The notes under the pieces are model-generated. The model was not told where the DNA came from and made no database searches. It was given only the letters and a program-made list of their open reading frames with translations. This document shows positions 1 to 8,292 of a stretch of 64,000 bases of DNA, one piece after another; the first letter of the stretch is position 1; each line of letters begins with the position of its first letter. This DNA is from Chloroflexota bacterium (GTDB lineage Bacteria; Chloroflexota; Dehalococcoidia; Lucifugimonadales; UBA3495): the NCBI GenBank assembly GCA_028874075.1, contig JAPPLU010000076.1:1-64000 (forward strand), written 5' to 3'. The position numbers and the translations under genes are program-made.

Positions 1-67
1 TCCCCAGGTTTTCCCTATTCTAGCTCTCCACCTCTATTCATGCGATAGCCCTAACGCGGAAGAAGGC

Positions 68-484
68 TCACTTGACGTCCAGCAGTTCCACCTCGAAAAC
101 CAATGTTGAGTTGGCTGGAATAAGACCGTTGCCGATGCTGCGTTCCCCGTAGGCCAGGTCGGAGGGGATGGTGAACTTCCACTTGTCTCCCACCTTCATC
201 AGGGCCACTCCTTCGTCCCAGCCCTGGATGACGTTGCCTTGGCCGACCCCAAATTCGAAAGGCCGGTCCCGGTCCACGGAACTGTCGAATTTGGTGCCGT
301 CGGTGAGCCACCCCGTATAGTGGACAATGGCCGTGTCGCCTGGCGAGGGAGATGGCCCGTCGCCAGTGGCCAGGACCTCATACTGAAGTCCGGATGCGGT
401 AGTTATCAGGTCGGAGCTGCCATCTTCCTGAGAACAAGCTAAGAAGAGCAGCGCCAGCAAGGGCAGAATTATCCAGAACTTCAC
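68..484 (-). CDS. FKBP-type peptidyl-prolyl isomerase, lipoprotein
   Basis: A 138-residue protein with a hydrophobic N-terminus ending in LLFLAC, so Cys17 is the likely lipidated residue and the protein should sit on the outer face of the membrane. The remainder is one FKBP domain of ordinary length, with VHYTGWL (54-60), VIQGWDEGV (85-93) and AYGERSIGN (111-119). It would isomerise Xaa-Pro bonds in exported proteins. The GTG start (482-484) overlaps the stop of the upstream YbaK-like gene as GTGA, and AGGAGG lies at 488-493, so the two genes are probably co-translated. Confidence 0.9.
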   Translation of the reverse strand: MKFWIILPLLALLFLACSQEDGSSDLITTASGLQYEVLATGDGPSPSPGDTAIVHYTGWLTDGTKFDSSVDRDRPFEFGVGQGNVIQGWDEGVALMKVGDKWKFTIPSDLAYGERSIGNGLIPANSTLVFEVELLDVK

Positions 485-957
485 GGGTTCCTCCTGGTGA
501 GGTTCACTACTTCGGCATTGGAAGCAGCAATGAGGTCGTCAGGCTTGATGATGATTTCCTGGCCCCAGACGCCGGCGCCTACGCCCAGCACACTGTATTC
601 GGTCAAGGCAACATCCACCAGCGATCGGAACCCTGCCTGCTGCCAGTGAAAGGGCGGGATTGAACCCACCGCATACCCGGTTAATTCCTTAACCAGATCG
701 GGATCGGCCAGGCTGATGTTGCGGGACCCCAGCGCACGTTTAAGCTGGCCGGAAATGGCGTGGCGGTCGCCGCCCAGCATAACCAGGGCCATTTGGCCTT
801 CCCCGGTGCGGAAGAGCAGCGTCTTGACCATCTGCCCTTCGTCAAATTCCAGGGCGTGGGCCACGCTGGCCGCACCCTTTTCCGTATCCGGCGAAAACTC
901 CAGCCTGCGATAGGGGATTTTCCGTTCATCAAGGTATTTGTGAGCTGGCAGGTCCAT
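481..957 (-). CDS. YbaK/EbsC-family aminoacyl-tRNA deacylase
   Basis: A 158-residue protein of the YbaK/ProX editing-domain family, which hydrolyses mischarged aminoacyl-tRNAs in trans. Family features are the segment around MVKTLLFR (Lys45, near the position of the conserved YbaK lysine), a GDRHAISGQLKRALG stretch and a VGSIPPF loop. The ATG at 957 gives the usual family length. A GTG at 978 would add seven residues, and neither start has a strong ribosome site. It is the first gene of a two-gene minus-strand unit with the FKBP lipoprotein. The substrate (Cys-tRNA(Pro) or another) cannot be told from sequence. Confidence 0.85.
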   Translation of the reverse strand: MDLPAHKYLDERKIPYRRLEFSPDTEKGAASVAHALEFDEGQMVKTLLFRTGEGQMALVMLGGDRHAISGQLKRALGSRNISLADPDLVKELTGYAVGSIPPFHWQQAGFRSLVDVALTEYSVLGVGAGVWGQEIIIKPDDLIAASNAEVVNLTRRNP

Positions 958-1050
958 CTGTTTTCGTCCGTTAACCACTTGTGTTGTGAAGGGCTGCGGG
1001 TAGCGTAGGCCAAATTCCGCCGGCGGTCAATGTATGGCGAATGCTGCCTG

Positions 1051-1099
1051 GTGGGGGAGTCGAACCCCACGAATTGGGGGCGGCTGACTCGCCGCCCCC
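1051..1099 (-). terminator. Hairpin pair downstream of htrA
   Basis: Between the htrA-like stop and the ybaK-like start lie two strong stems. The one at 1076-1099 is GGGGGCGGC/GCCGCCCCC with a 6-nt loop and probably ends the htrA transcript, although no T-tract follows. The second, at 1051-1070 on the minus strand, reads GTGGGGTTCGACTCCCCCAC and looks like a tRNA T-arm, but no tRNA body is attached. Confidence 0.55.
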
Positions 1100-1129
1100 T
1101 TAAGGTATGGATAGGCCGGATAGTGGAGA

Positions 1130-2647
1130 CTATGGGCCCGGCCTGGCGCCCAGCTTGACCGTCAACTGCATTCTTTCGCCGTTGCGGAGAATATCCATCG
1201 CTACTTCCTGTTCCGGACGGGTATTGGAAACGAGGTAGGCGATGACGTCATCGATCGTCTCCATGGTGTCGCCATCTATGGCGACAATGATGTCCCCTCC
1301 TATGGGTAGTTCCTGACCTTCCAGTTCAAGGGTCTCGTCGCTGCCTGCCAGACCAGCGTTCTCAGCGGGGCCGTCGCTAACAATATCGATGACCAGGGCT
1401 CCCTGGGTACGGCGGGGAAGATCCATTGCTTCGGCCAGATCAGGCCTGAGGGTGGTTCCGCTGATACCAAGCCAGGAGTATTCGTACTCACCCTCTCCGA
1501 TAATGGACGGGACTACCTGCTTGGCAATGTTGATGGGCACCGCAAAGCCGATGCCGCTGTTGCCGCCCGCGTGACTGATTATCTGGGTGTTTACTCCAAT
1601 GACGTGGCCGTTGCGGTCCAGCAGGGGACCTCCCGAATTGCCTGGGTTGATGGGGGCATCGGTCTGGATGACCTCCGGAATGGAGAATGGGCTGTGCCCG
1701 CTGCGAATCGTCCGGCCAATGCCGCTGACAATTCCCGCAGTGATGCTGAACTCCTGGCCGAAGGGATTACCGACGGCGGCCGCGAGTTGGCCCATGTCTA
1801 CTTTGTCGCTGTTACCCAGCGTGGAGGGTTTCAGGAAGCCATCGGGATCGGATACCTTGAGAACTGCCAGGTCTGAGTCCGGGTCGCTCCCAAGAAACTC
1901 TGCTTCCATCTCAACCCGGTTGGGCAGCATAACGATGATACGGTCTGCCTCGGTTACGACATGGTGGTTGGTTACGATGTGTCCCTCGTCGTCCCACACG
2001 AATCCGGACCCGCCGGAACGTTCAAAAAAGTCATCAGGGATATTGGGAATGTCGGGGATATTGGGGCGCTCGGCCAGGGAGCCCAGATTCCTGGAGATAC
2101 GGATGTAGACCACTGAAGGCAGACTGGACACATATATGTCGCGCAAAACCTGGTCCTGGGCCGCGACGATTTCCAGGGGAGTCAACCCGGAAAGTTGCGG
2201 CTTGGGCGCGCCAGGGCCACCCTCACCCGGCGATGTTACCTCCGGCACGTTGTCTCCGAGAATGTCGTTCAATGGGCCTGCGGGAGTATCTGCTGTAACA
2301 GTGGCGTTGCCATCGAGGGAAGCCACATTGGGGTCCGGTAACTGCTGAGATGAGGCAGTATCAGGTTCGGCCGGCGCAGGTTCGTTGTCGTTGACGGAGG
2401 ACATGCTCTGCAACGATTCGGCATTTTCGGCCAGGGTAACCGAACGCACCTGTGGTTCTTCCGATGTGGAGGTGGTCGCCGGTTCTTCTGTCCGGCCTGC
2501 GGAAAAGTCTGGCTGCAGGAAGGAACAGCCAGGCGTTAGCACGGAGAAGGCCGCCACGACTAGGGGCAAGAAAAGGACGCGTCGGAAATACGGGTCCCTG
2601 CGTGCGCTGTCAGGCAGCGTTGTTAGAAAAAAGAACAAACTACGCAC
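1130..2647 (-). CDS. HtrA/DegP-like serine protease, lipoprotein
   Basis: A 505-residue trypsin-fold protease with one C-terminal PDZ domain. A membrane segment ends in the lipobox-like LTPGC (Cys41). A Ser/Thr/Pro/Glu-rich spacer of about 110 residues then precedes the protease domain. The catalytic triad reads His229 in TNHHV, Asp259 in DSDLAVLK and Ser338 in GNSGGPLL. The PDZ domain covers roughly residues 390-500. It should degrade or refold damaged exported proteins. The start is GTG (2645-2647) with AAGGAGG about 6 nt upstream. The long low-complexity spacer is longer than in typical DegS/DegP. Confidence 0.93.
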   Translation of the reverse strand: MRSLFFFLTTLPDSARRDPYFRRVLFLPLVVAAFSVLTPGCSFLQPDFSAGRTEEPATTSTSEEPQVRSVTLAENAESLQSMSSVNDNEPAPAEPDTASSQQLPDPNVASLDGNATVTADTPAGPLNDILGDNVPEVTSPGEGGPGAPKPQLSGLTPLEIVAAQDQVLRDIYVSSLPSVVYIRISRNLGSLAERPNIPDIPNIPDDFFERSGGSGFVWDDEGHIVTNHHVVTEADRIIVMLPNRVEMEAEFLGSDPDSDLAVLKVSDPDGFLKPSTLGNSDKVDMGQLAAAVGNPFGQEFSITAGIVSGIGRTIRSGHSPFSIPEVIQTDAPINPGNSGGPLLDRNGHVIGVNTQIISHAGGNSGIGFAVPINIAKQVVPSIIGEGEYEYSWLGISGTTLRPDLAEAMDLPRRTQGALVIDIVSDGPAENAGLAGSDETLELEGQELPIGGDIIVAIDGDTMETIDDVIAYLVSNTRPEQEVAMDILRNGERMQLTVKLGARPGP

Positions 2648-3270
2648 AATCGACCTCCTTCGTTAGAACTTGGTGTCGGTTTGAGAATTTCACCATATTT
2701 TCAGTATAGCGCAGAAATATGGCCGAATTATTGAGGACAGCTTCAATCAAATACGCCTTGTTTCGGGCGGCGGATTTGCGGGCCAAAGGCGGGAGATGGT
2801 TAGAGCCACACACCTCTTGTCATTTCTTTAGCCGGAAGGAAACTCGTGCGTTGGTTGTGGTGGTTCAGTAGCATTCACCGGAGGGCAAAAAAGAACGTTC
2901 TTCCAGCCGAATACGCTCATTTTCGCTCATTCGCGGTTGGAAAAGTTCAATTGCGTTTTTCCAGCTTTAACTTTCAAGTCTATTCAAGTGGGATTGAACT
3001 TTCATTCTTATAGTGGCTATGCGCCTCCCAACCCTGCAAGCGCTGTACTTTAAGAAAGCAACGATTCCTTGACTAAAGGCACTGTCCAGCCGTAGATCAG
3101 CCCTTGAAGTAATCATCCCGTAGCTTTCGTTGCTAAATTCGGACTGAGGAGCCGGAATCACGTATGAAATATACCCCATCGTGATTGAAAATCCGAAATG
3201 GCTATGCTACCTTTATGCTGGATTTTTGCAGACTCAATCGGGTAAGAACGCCCTCCCAGGCGCCCATTTC
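2648..3270. other. Divergent intergenic region with a 12-bp palindrome
   Basis: This 623-bp gap separates the divergent htrA-like and DUF255 genes. I see no convincing coding sequence in it. It holds a perfect palindrome AAGAACGTTCTT at 2891-2902, which could be an operator, a direct repeat of CGCTCATT near 2920-2935, and a TATACT hexamer (minus strand, 2703-2708) that could be a -10 box for htrA but has no good -35 partner. Confidence 0.4.
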
Positions 3271-5067
3271 ATGGCAGTAAATCTTCGAGAAACTGAAGGA
3301 AGCAGCAGCATCCAGTGGCGTCACTGGAGCCAGGAAGCATTTGATGTGGCCCAGGCGCAGGACCAACCGGTGCTGCTCTCCATCTCTGCCGTCTGGTGCT
3401 ACTGGTGCCACGTGATGGAAGAGACCACCTTTTCCGACGACGAAGTGGCCAGTTTCGTGAATGATAATTTCGTGGCCATTCTTGTGGACAACGATCACCG
3501 CCCCGACGTGAACGCTCGCTACAATGTAGGTGGCTGGCCCACGACCGCCTTTCTCACTCCCCACGGAGGCAGCATAGCTGGCGCTACCTACCTGCCCGCG
3601 GACCAGTTTCTATCGATGCTGGTGGAAATCAAGCGGGCCTATGACGAAGACAAAGCAGGCATTTATGACCAGGCGGCCCAGATTCACCGCCAGCGCCAGG
3701 AATACCTGGGCCGAGTGGCGGCCACCGGTGAACCGGACCGCCGCCTGGTGGATGTTATCGCCCGCCGGATGGCAGGCGCCCACGATGCCCGCAACGGCGG
3801 TTTCGGAGAGGATCCCAAGTTTCCGTCGGCGCCCATCCTGAAGCTTTTTCTGCATCTCTACCGCACCACGGGCGAGGCCTTTTATGCAGCCATCTTGAGG
3901 AAGACCCTAGACGCAATGATGAGCGGGGAACTGTGGGATGAAGCGGAGGGGGGGTTCTTCCGGTACTGTGCCCAGGTGGACTGGACCGAGGCTCAGCACG
4001 AGAAGATGGTGGAGGACAATTTAAGCCTGGCCGGTGTGTATCTTGATGCCGGGATTGTGCTGGAAGAACCCGCGTACCTGAAGGTAGCGAATAACACTAT
4101 CGACTTTTTGTTGACCACGTTGCTGGACCGTCAGGCCGGGGGGTTCAGAGGCAGCCAGGGGGCCCATTCTGAATATTTCGAGCTGTCGAATGCGGAACGT
4201 CGCATTCGCAGCGCTCCCGAGCCTGATCCGTTCTGCTATGCAAGTTGGACCTGCCATGCGATTTCGCTGTTGCTGGATGCGGCGTGGAAACTGCCCCGTC
4301 CTGCGCTGGCGGAAATCGCGTCTGGATTGCTGGGTGGATTAGCAGCAAGGGCATCCAGGGGCAACCTTTCCCATGCCTTTGGCAGTGATGGCTCTCCGTC
4401 GTCCCAGCTGACCGGGAACGGCGAACTACTTTGCGACTGGGTGGCTTACCTCAATGCCCTCACCGATGGTTTTATTGCTTTACCAGATCGCCCTGACTAC
4501 CTGGAACGGGCGGTAGAGGTTGTTAAGTTTCTGGACGAGAATTTCTGCGATGTCACTCGGGGAGGCTATTTCGACGTACAGGCAGAACCCCAGGCCGTGG
4601 GGTATATGCGGCTGCGGGAGAAACCCCTGCCTGAGAATACGGTAATGGCCGAGGCCCTCTTGAAGCTGCACTACGCCACGGGAGACAAGCAGTACCTGAT
4701 GCGGGCGGAACACGTCCTGAGAGCCTACGTGGAGGCCAACCGGGACTTTGGTGAACACGCCGCGTCTTACGCCGTGGCGGTGGACCACTTCCTGCACCCG
4801 CTCGTCGAAATAACGGTGGAGGGTCCGCCAACGGAGGCCAAGGCAAACGAACTGGCATTGGCAGCCAGTCGGGTGGCTTACCCCCACGTCATCATCAAAC
4901 CATTGCCCGGCGCGGAAGGAACGACAGCAATGGCCCACGTTTGCGTGGAAACCCTGTGCTTCCCGCCCGTCTATGAGGCGGATCAACTGGCCGATTCGGT
5001 TACGGAAGCCCTGGAGGGCCCGCAGCAGTCGGGCAGCAGCATTTTCGAGAATTTTGTGAGCTTTTAG
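3271..5067 (+). CDS. DUF255/YyaL-family thioredoxin-fold protein
   Basis: A 598-residue protein of the YyaL/spermatogenesis-associated-protein-20 family: an N-terminal thioredoxin-like domain followed by an (alpha/alpha)6-barrel like that of N-acylglucosamine epimerases. The redox motif VWCYWCHVM (Cys43, Cys46) sits where the family has CHWCHVM. GGWPTTAFLTP is the cis-proline loop. The barrel carries GGFGEDPKFPSAPIL and GGFFRY. Upstream codons are open to 3181, but similarity starts near the ATG at 3271; there is no clear ribosome site for it. The biochemical role of the family is not established. It is followed 43 bp later by aspS on the same strand. Confidence 0.87.
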   Translation: MAVNLRETEGSSSIQWRHWSQEAFDVAQAQDQPVLLSISAVWCYWCHVMEETTFSDDEVASFVNDNFVAILVDNDHRPDVNARYNVGGWPTTAFLTPHGGSIAGATYLPADQFLSMLVEIKRAYDEDKAGIYDQAAQIHRQRQEYLGRVAATGEPDRRLVDVIARRMAGAHDARNGGFGEDPKFPSAPILKLFLHLYRTTGEAFYAAILRKTLDAMMSGELWDEAEGGFFRYCAQVDWTEAQHEKMVEDNLSLAGVYLDAGIVLEEPAYLKVANNTIDFLLTTLLDRQAGGFRGSQGAHSEYFELSNAERRIRSAPEPDPFCYASWTCHAISLLLDAAWKLPRPALAEIASGLLGGLAARASRGNLSHAFGSDGSPSSQLTGNGELLCDWVAYLNALTDGFIALPDRPDYLERAVEVVKFLDENFCDVTRGGYFDVQAEPQAVGYMRLREKPLPENTVMAEALLKLHYATGDKQYLMRAEHVLRAYVEANRDFGEHAASYAVAVDHFLHPLVEITVEGPPTEAKANELALAASRVAYPHVIIKPLPGAEGTTAMAHVCVETLCFPPVYEADQLADSVTEALEGPQQSGSSIFENFVSF

Positions 5068-5097
5068 TCCCGCTTTACGAAGAGACCATACCCAGAA

Positions 5098-5113
5098 CGG
5101 AGGCATTCCCCTG
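5098..5113 (+). promoter_or_regulatory. Ribosome site and CTG start of aspS
   Basis: CGGAGG followed by seven bases and then CTG. This decides the start: the frame is open upstream, but the conserved AspRS N-terminus (TLAGW...) begins before the first GTG or ATG. Confidence 0.7.
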
Positions 5114-6898
5114 AAGAGCGTAAACTGTAATGATCTTGGTTTATCCCAGGTAGACTATCGGCAAACCCTAGCCGGGTGGGTGGACAGCCGGCGGGACCAC
5201 GGTGGCGTGATTTTTGTAGACCTGCGCGACCGCTCCGGTCTGGTTCAGGTCGTGTTCAGTCCCGAGCTTTCGCCGGATGCTTACCGCACCGCAGAACAAC
5301 TTCGGTCAGAATGGGTGATACAGGTCAGTGGTACGGTCCGTCGCCGGCCGCCCGAATCGGAAAACCCCACGCTGCCTACGGGATTGGTGGAGGTGTTCGC
5401 AGACGAGGTAACGGTGCTGAACGCCGCACTGACGCCACCCTTCTATATTGAAGACGATGTGAAGGCCGACGAGGCCCTGCGCTTACGGTACCGGTACCTG
5501 GATCTGCGGCGGCCCAAGATGCAGCGGAATCTCATCCTGCGCCACCAGGTGGTCAAGTATATTCGTGATTTCCTGGACGCCCGGGGCTTCCTGGAAATTG
5601 AGACACCCATCCTGATAAAGAGCACTCCGGAAGGGGCGCGGGACTACCTGGTGCCCAGCCGGCTTCAGCGGGGCAGCTTTTACGCTCTGCCGCAGTCACC
5701 CCAGCAGTTGAAGCAGCTCTTGATGGTTTCGGGAGTGGAGCGGTACTTCCAGATTGCCCGTTGCTTCAGAGACGAGGACTTGCGGGCCGACCGGCAGCCT
5801 GAGTTCACCCAGTTGGACCTGGAAATGAGCTTCGTGGAGCAGGAGGACGTGCTCCAATTGACCGAAGAACTTTACACGGGAATGGTGGAAAAACTCACCC
5901 CAGACAAGAAACTGGTCAAGCCCTTCCCGCGCATTCCCTACGATGATGTGATGGCCAGGTATGGCAGCGACAAGCCGGACCTGCGGTTTGGGCTGGAAAT
6001 GACAGACGTAACCGACCTGGCCGGCGAGACTGAATTCCGCGTCTTTCTTTCAACCATAGAGCAGGGCGGGATTGTTAAGGGGTTCGTGGCGCCGGGGCAG
6101 GGACACTACACCGGTTCAGATATGCGCCGGCTGGAGGAAACGGCCCGGGAGTTTGGGGCTGCCGGAATGAGCCACGTTCGCCTGCAGGGTGAGGGTTCGC
6201 CATCAGACCTGGTCGATGAGCATTTCCTGCTTTCCCCGGGGCTGCGAATGCCGGTGGAGTGGTCGCGCCGTTTGGCAGAAACCATGGGAGCTTCCGGCGG
6301 CGACTTGATCGTCCTGATGGCCGGGCCGGCCCGCCGGGTCAACCAATGGCTGAGTTCTATGCGTGATTACTTTGGGGAAAGGCTGGGATTGATCGACGAC
6401 GACACCTTGTCCTTCGCTTTTGTCACGGGATTCCCCTTGTTTGAGTGGGATGAGAATAACAACCGGTGGGATTCTTCCCACCATCCATTTACTTCACCGG
6501 CGGATGGCAAGGAATCAAAGCTGGACGGGGATGATCTGGGCGGCATCGAGTCCAAGGCCTATGATCTGATATGCAATGGTTCGGAACTGGCGAGCGGCAG
6601 CATCCGTATTCACCGCCGGGACCTGCAGGAAAAGATTTTCGGCATCCTGGGTTACAACCGGGAGCAGGTGGAAGAACGTTTCGGCCACATTCTGGAGGCC
6701 TTTGAGTACGGCGCGCCGCCCCACGGGGGAATTGCGCCGGGCATAGACCGGCTGGTTACCATCCTGGCCGGCGCGGAGTCCATCCGCGATGTAATCGCCT
6801 TTCCCAAGACCCAGAGCGGCACGGACTTGCTGTTCGGCTCACCTTCGCCGGTGGACGCCGCTCAGTTGAGGGATTTAGCCTTGCGAATAGCCGAGTAA
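5111..6898 (+). CDS. aspS: Aspartyl-tRNA synthetase (CTG start)
   Basis: Charges tRNA(Asp) with aspartate. From the CTG at 5111 it is 595 residues, the usual length for the bacterial enzyme with its GAD insertion. The N-terminal anticodon-binding OB-fold reads TLAGWVDSRRDHGGVIF. Class II motif 2 is FRDEDLRADRQPEFTQLD, and motif 3 is GIAPGIDRLV near the C-terminus. The first in-frame GTG (5180) falls inside the conserved OB-fold block, no in-frame ATG lies upstream, and GGAGG (5099-5103) sits 7 nt before the CTG, so CTG is the best-supported start. Confidence 0.95.
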   Translation: MKSVNCNDLGLSQVDYRQTLAGWVDSRRDHGGVIFVDLRDRSGLVQVVFSPELSPDAYRTAEQLRSEWVIQVSGTVRRRPPESENPTLPTGLVEVFADEVTVLNAALTPPFYIEDDVKADEALRLRYRYLDLRRPKMQRNLILRHQVVKYIRDFLDARGFLEIETPILIKSTPEGARDYLVPSRLQRGSFYALPQSPQQLKQLLMVSGVERYFQIARCFRDEDLRADRQPEFTQLDLEMSFVEQEDVLQLTEELYTGMVEKLTPDKKLVKPFPRIPYDDVMARYGSDKPDLRFGLEMTDVTDLAGETEFRVFLSTIEQGGIVKGFVAPGQGHYTGSDMRRLEETAREFGAAGMSHVRLQGEGSPSDLVDEHFLLSPGLRMPVEWSRRLAETMGASGGDLIVLMAGPARRVNQWLSSMRDYFGERLGLIDDDTLSFAFVTGFPLFEWDENNNRWDSSHHPFTSPADGKESKLDGDDLGGIESKAYDLICNGSELASGSIRIHRRDLQEKIFGILGYNREQVEERFGHILEAFEYGAPPHGGIAPGIDRLVTILAGAESIRDVIAFPKTQSGTDLLFGSPSPVDAAQLRDLALRIAE

Positions 6899-6976
6899 CA
6901 ATCCGCCAGTGTCCCTTGGCAAGGGGCCGGACCCATATTCCCAAGACTTCGACGGAACAATTAGGAGGAACCCTGA

Positions 6977-8176
6977 ATGGCAACCTCAAGTCCTTTCAGT
7001 TACGACGGCCTGTACTCGCGGGGTTCGGTTCCCGTTGTACGGGGCGAAAATCGTCACGCCAAGTATGACTTTGCGGTGGCATATCCGGACCCCGACACTC
7101 TGCCTCTGGAGGGTCTGGCGGATTCGCTCCGCATTGCCCTGGAGCGGGAAGGCAAGGGGCTGGCCCTCTATCCCGTCTCCACTGGCCTGCCTTCACTGCG
7201 AGAGTGGGTGGCCGAAAGGCTGTCCCGCGAACGGAATATGACCGTGGGGGTGGATGACATTGTGCTGACCTCCGGGTCCGGCGAGGCCATATCCATGATA
7301 ATTGCGGCTCTTACCGACCCGGGCGACGTGCTGCTGACGGAAGAGTACGTTTATCTGGGCACCCTGCGGACCATGCGCCGCTTTGGCGCCGACGTGCGGA
7401 GCGTCAAATGCGACGACCAAGGCATTGTTCCTGAAGATCTGGACAGCGTACTGGCGGCGGTGGCGGCCGAGGGCAAGAGGGTCAAGTTCCTGTACACCAT
7501 CCCCGTCTTCCAGAACCCAATGGGTTGGACTATGACCCTGGAACGGCGCATCAAGACGCTGGAAATCACCCAGAAGTACGGGGTGCCCGTTCTGGAGGAC
7601 GACTGCTACGTAGATTTGCGCTTCGAGGGTGAGGACGTAACCTCTATGCATTCCCTGGACGATACGGGGAGGGTCCTTTACGTGGGTTCCTTTTCCAAAA
7701 TAGTAGCCCCGGGAGTGCGCCTCGGTTACATGGTGGCTCCCCAGGAGGTTATCCAGCGGGCTATGAGTTTCAAGGGTGGGGGCGGTGTCAACCAGTTTGC
7801 AGCGCTAGCAGTGCAGGAGTACGCCAAGGGGGCTATGGACGAGCATATAGATGAGCAGAACCAGTCCCTCCGGGTGAAGCGTGATGCTATGCTGGCGGCC
7901 CTGGGCGAGAACTTCGGAGATGCGGCCCAGTGGAGCAAGCCCGAGGGTGGGCTTTACGTGTGGCTGGAGATGCCTGAGGACGTGAACCTTGCAGCCATCC
8001 AGGACCAGGTGTTTGACGAAGGAGTCGGATATTACAACGGCACTATGTTTTCGCCGGAAGGCCGAGGGGCCAACTTTGCCCGGCTTTGCTTTGGTCATCC
8101 TCCGGCCGAACACGTGGCGGAAGGCGTGGCGGAACTGGCTCGCATCTTTGAGAGGCGGGGTATTCTGGGGGGCTAA
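6977..8176 (+). CDS. PLP-dependent aminotransferase, class I/II
   Basis: A 399-residue fold-type I aminotransferase resembling 2-aminoadipate and aromatic aminotransferases (LysN/MocR-catalytic-domain group). The pyridoxal phosphate lysine is Lys241 in GSFSKIVAPGVRLGY. Other marks are TSGSGEAI (98-105), the FQNPMGW substrate-binding segment and LEDDCY for the cofactor aspartate. The start ATG has AGGAGGAA at 6963-6970. It lies 78 bp after aspS in the same direction. Its amino-acid substrate cannot be set from sequence. Confidence 0.9.
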   Translation: MATSSPFSYDGLYSRGSVPVVRGENRHAKYDFAVAYPDPDTLPLEGLADSLRIALEREGKGLALYPVSTGLPSLREWVAERLSRERNMTVGVDDIVLTSGSGEAISMIIAALTDPGDVLLTEEYVYLGTLRTMRRFGADVRSVKCDDQGIVPEDLDSVLAAVAAEGKRVKFLYTIPVFQNPMGWTMTLERRIKTLEITQKYGVPVLEDDCYVDLRFEGEDVTSMHSLDDTGRVLYVGSFSKIVAPGVRLGYMVAPQEVIQRAMSFKGGGGVNQFAALAVQEYAKGAMDEHIDEQNQSLRVKRDAMLAALGENFGDAAQWSKPEGGLYVWLEMPEDVNLAAIQDQVFDEGVGYYNGTMFSPEGRGANFARLCFGHPPAEHVAEGVAELARIFERRGILGG

Positions 8177-8233
8177 GCGTTTGGCAAGCCCTGGGGCGGG
8201 ACTACTTGCCCGCTTCAGTAATGGGAAAATGAC

Positions 8234-8259
8234 TGGCCCGGACTTTAAAGTCCGGGCCA
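8234..8259. terminator. Bidirectional terminator hairpin
   Basis: A perfect 26-bp palindrome between two convergent genes. The stem pairs TGGCCCGGACTTT with AAAGTCCGGGCCA, with T-rich sequence after it and A-rich sequence before it, so it can act in both directions. Confidence 0.8.
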
Positions 8260-8292
8260 TTTAGTTGCTTTGGAGTTGGCGCTGTTTTACGG

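Noticed and set aside
1041..1080. tRNA gene
   Set aside because: Only the T-arm-like hairpin is present; no D-arm, anticodon arm or matching acceptor strand lies upstream on the minus strand.
2967..3179. 70-codon minus-strand frame
   Set aside because: No motif, poor composition and no ribosome site.
3181..3270. Extended N-terminus of the DUF255 protein from GTG 3181
   Set aside because: The added 30 residues have no family similarity and the frame is open by chance; the ATG at 3271 fits the family start.
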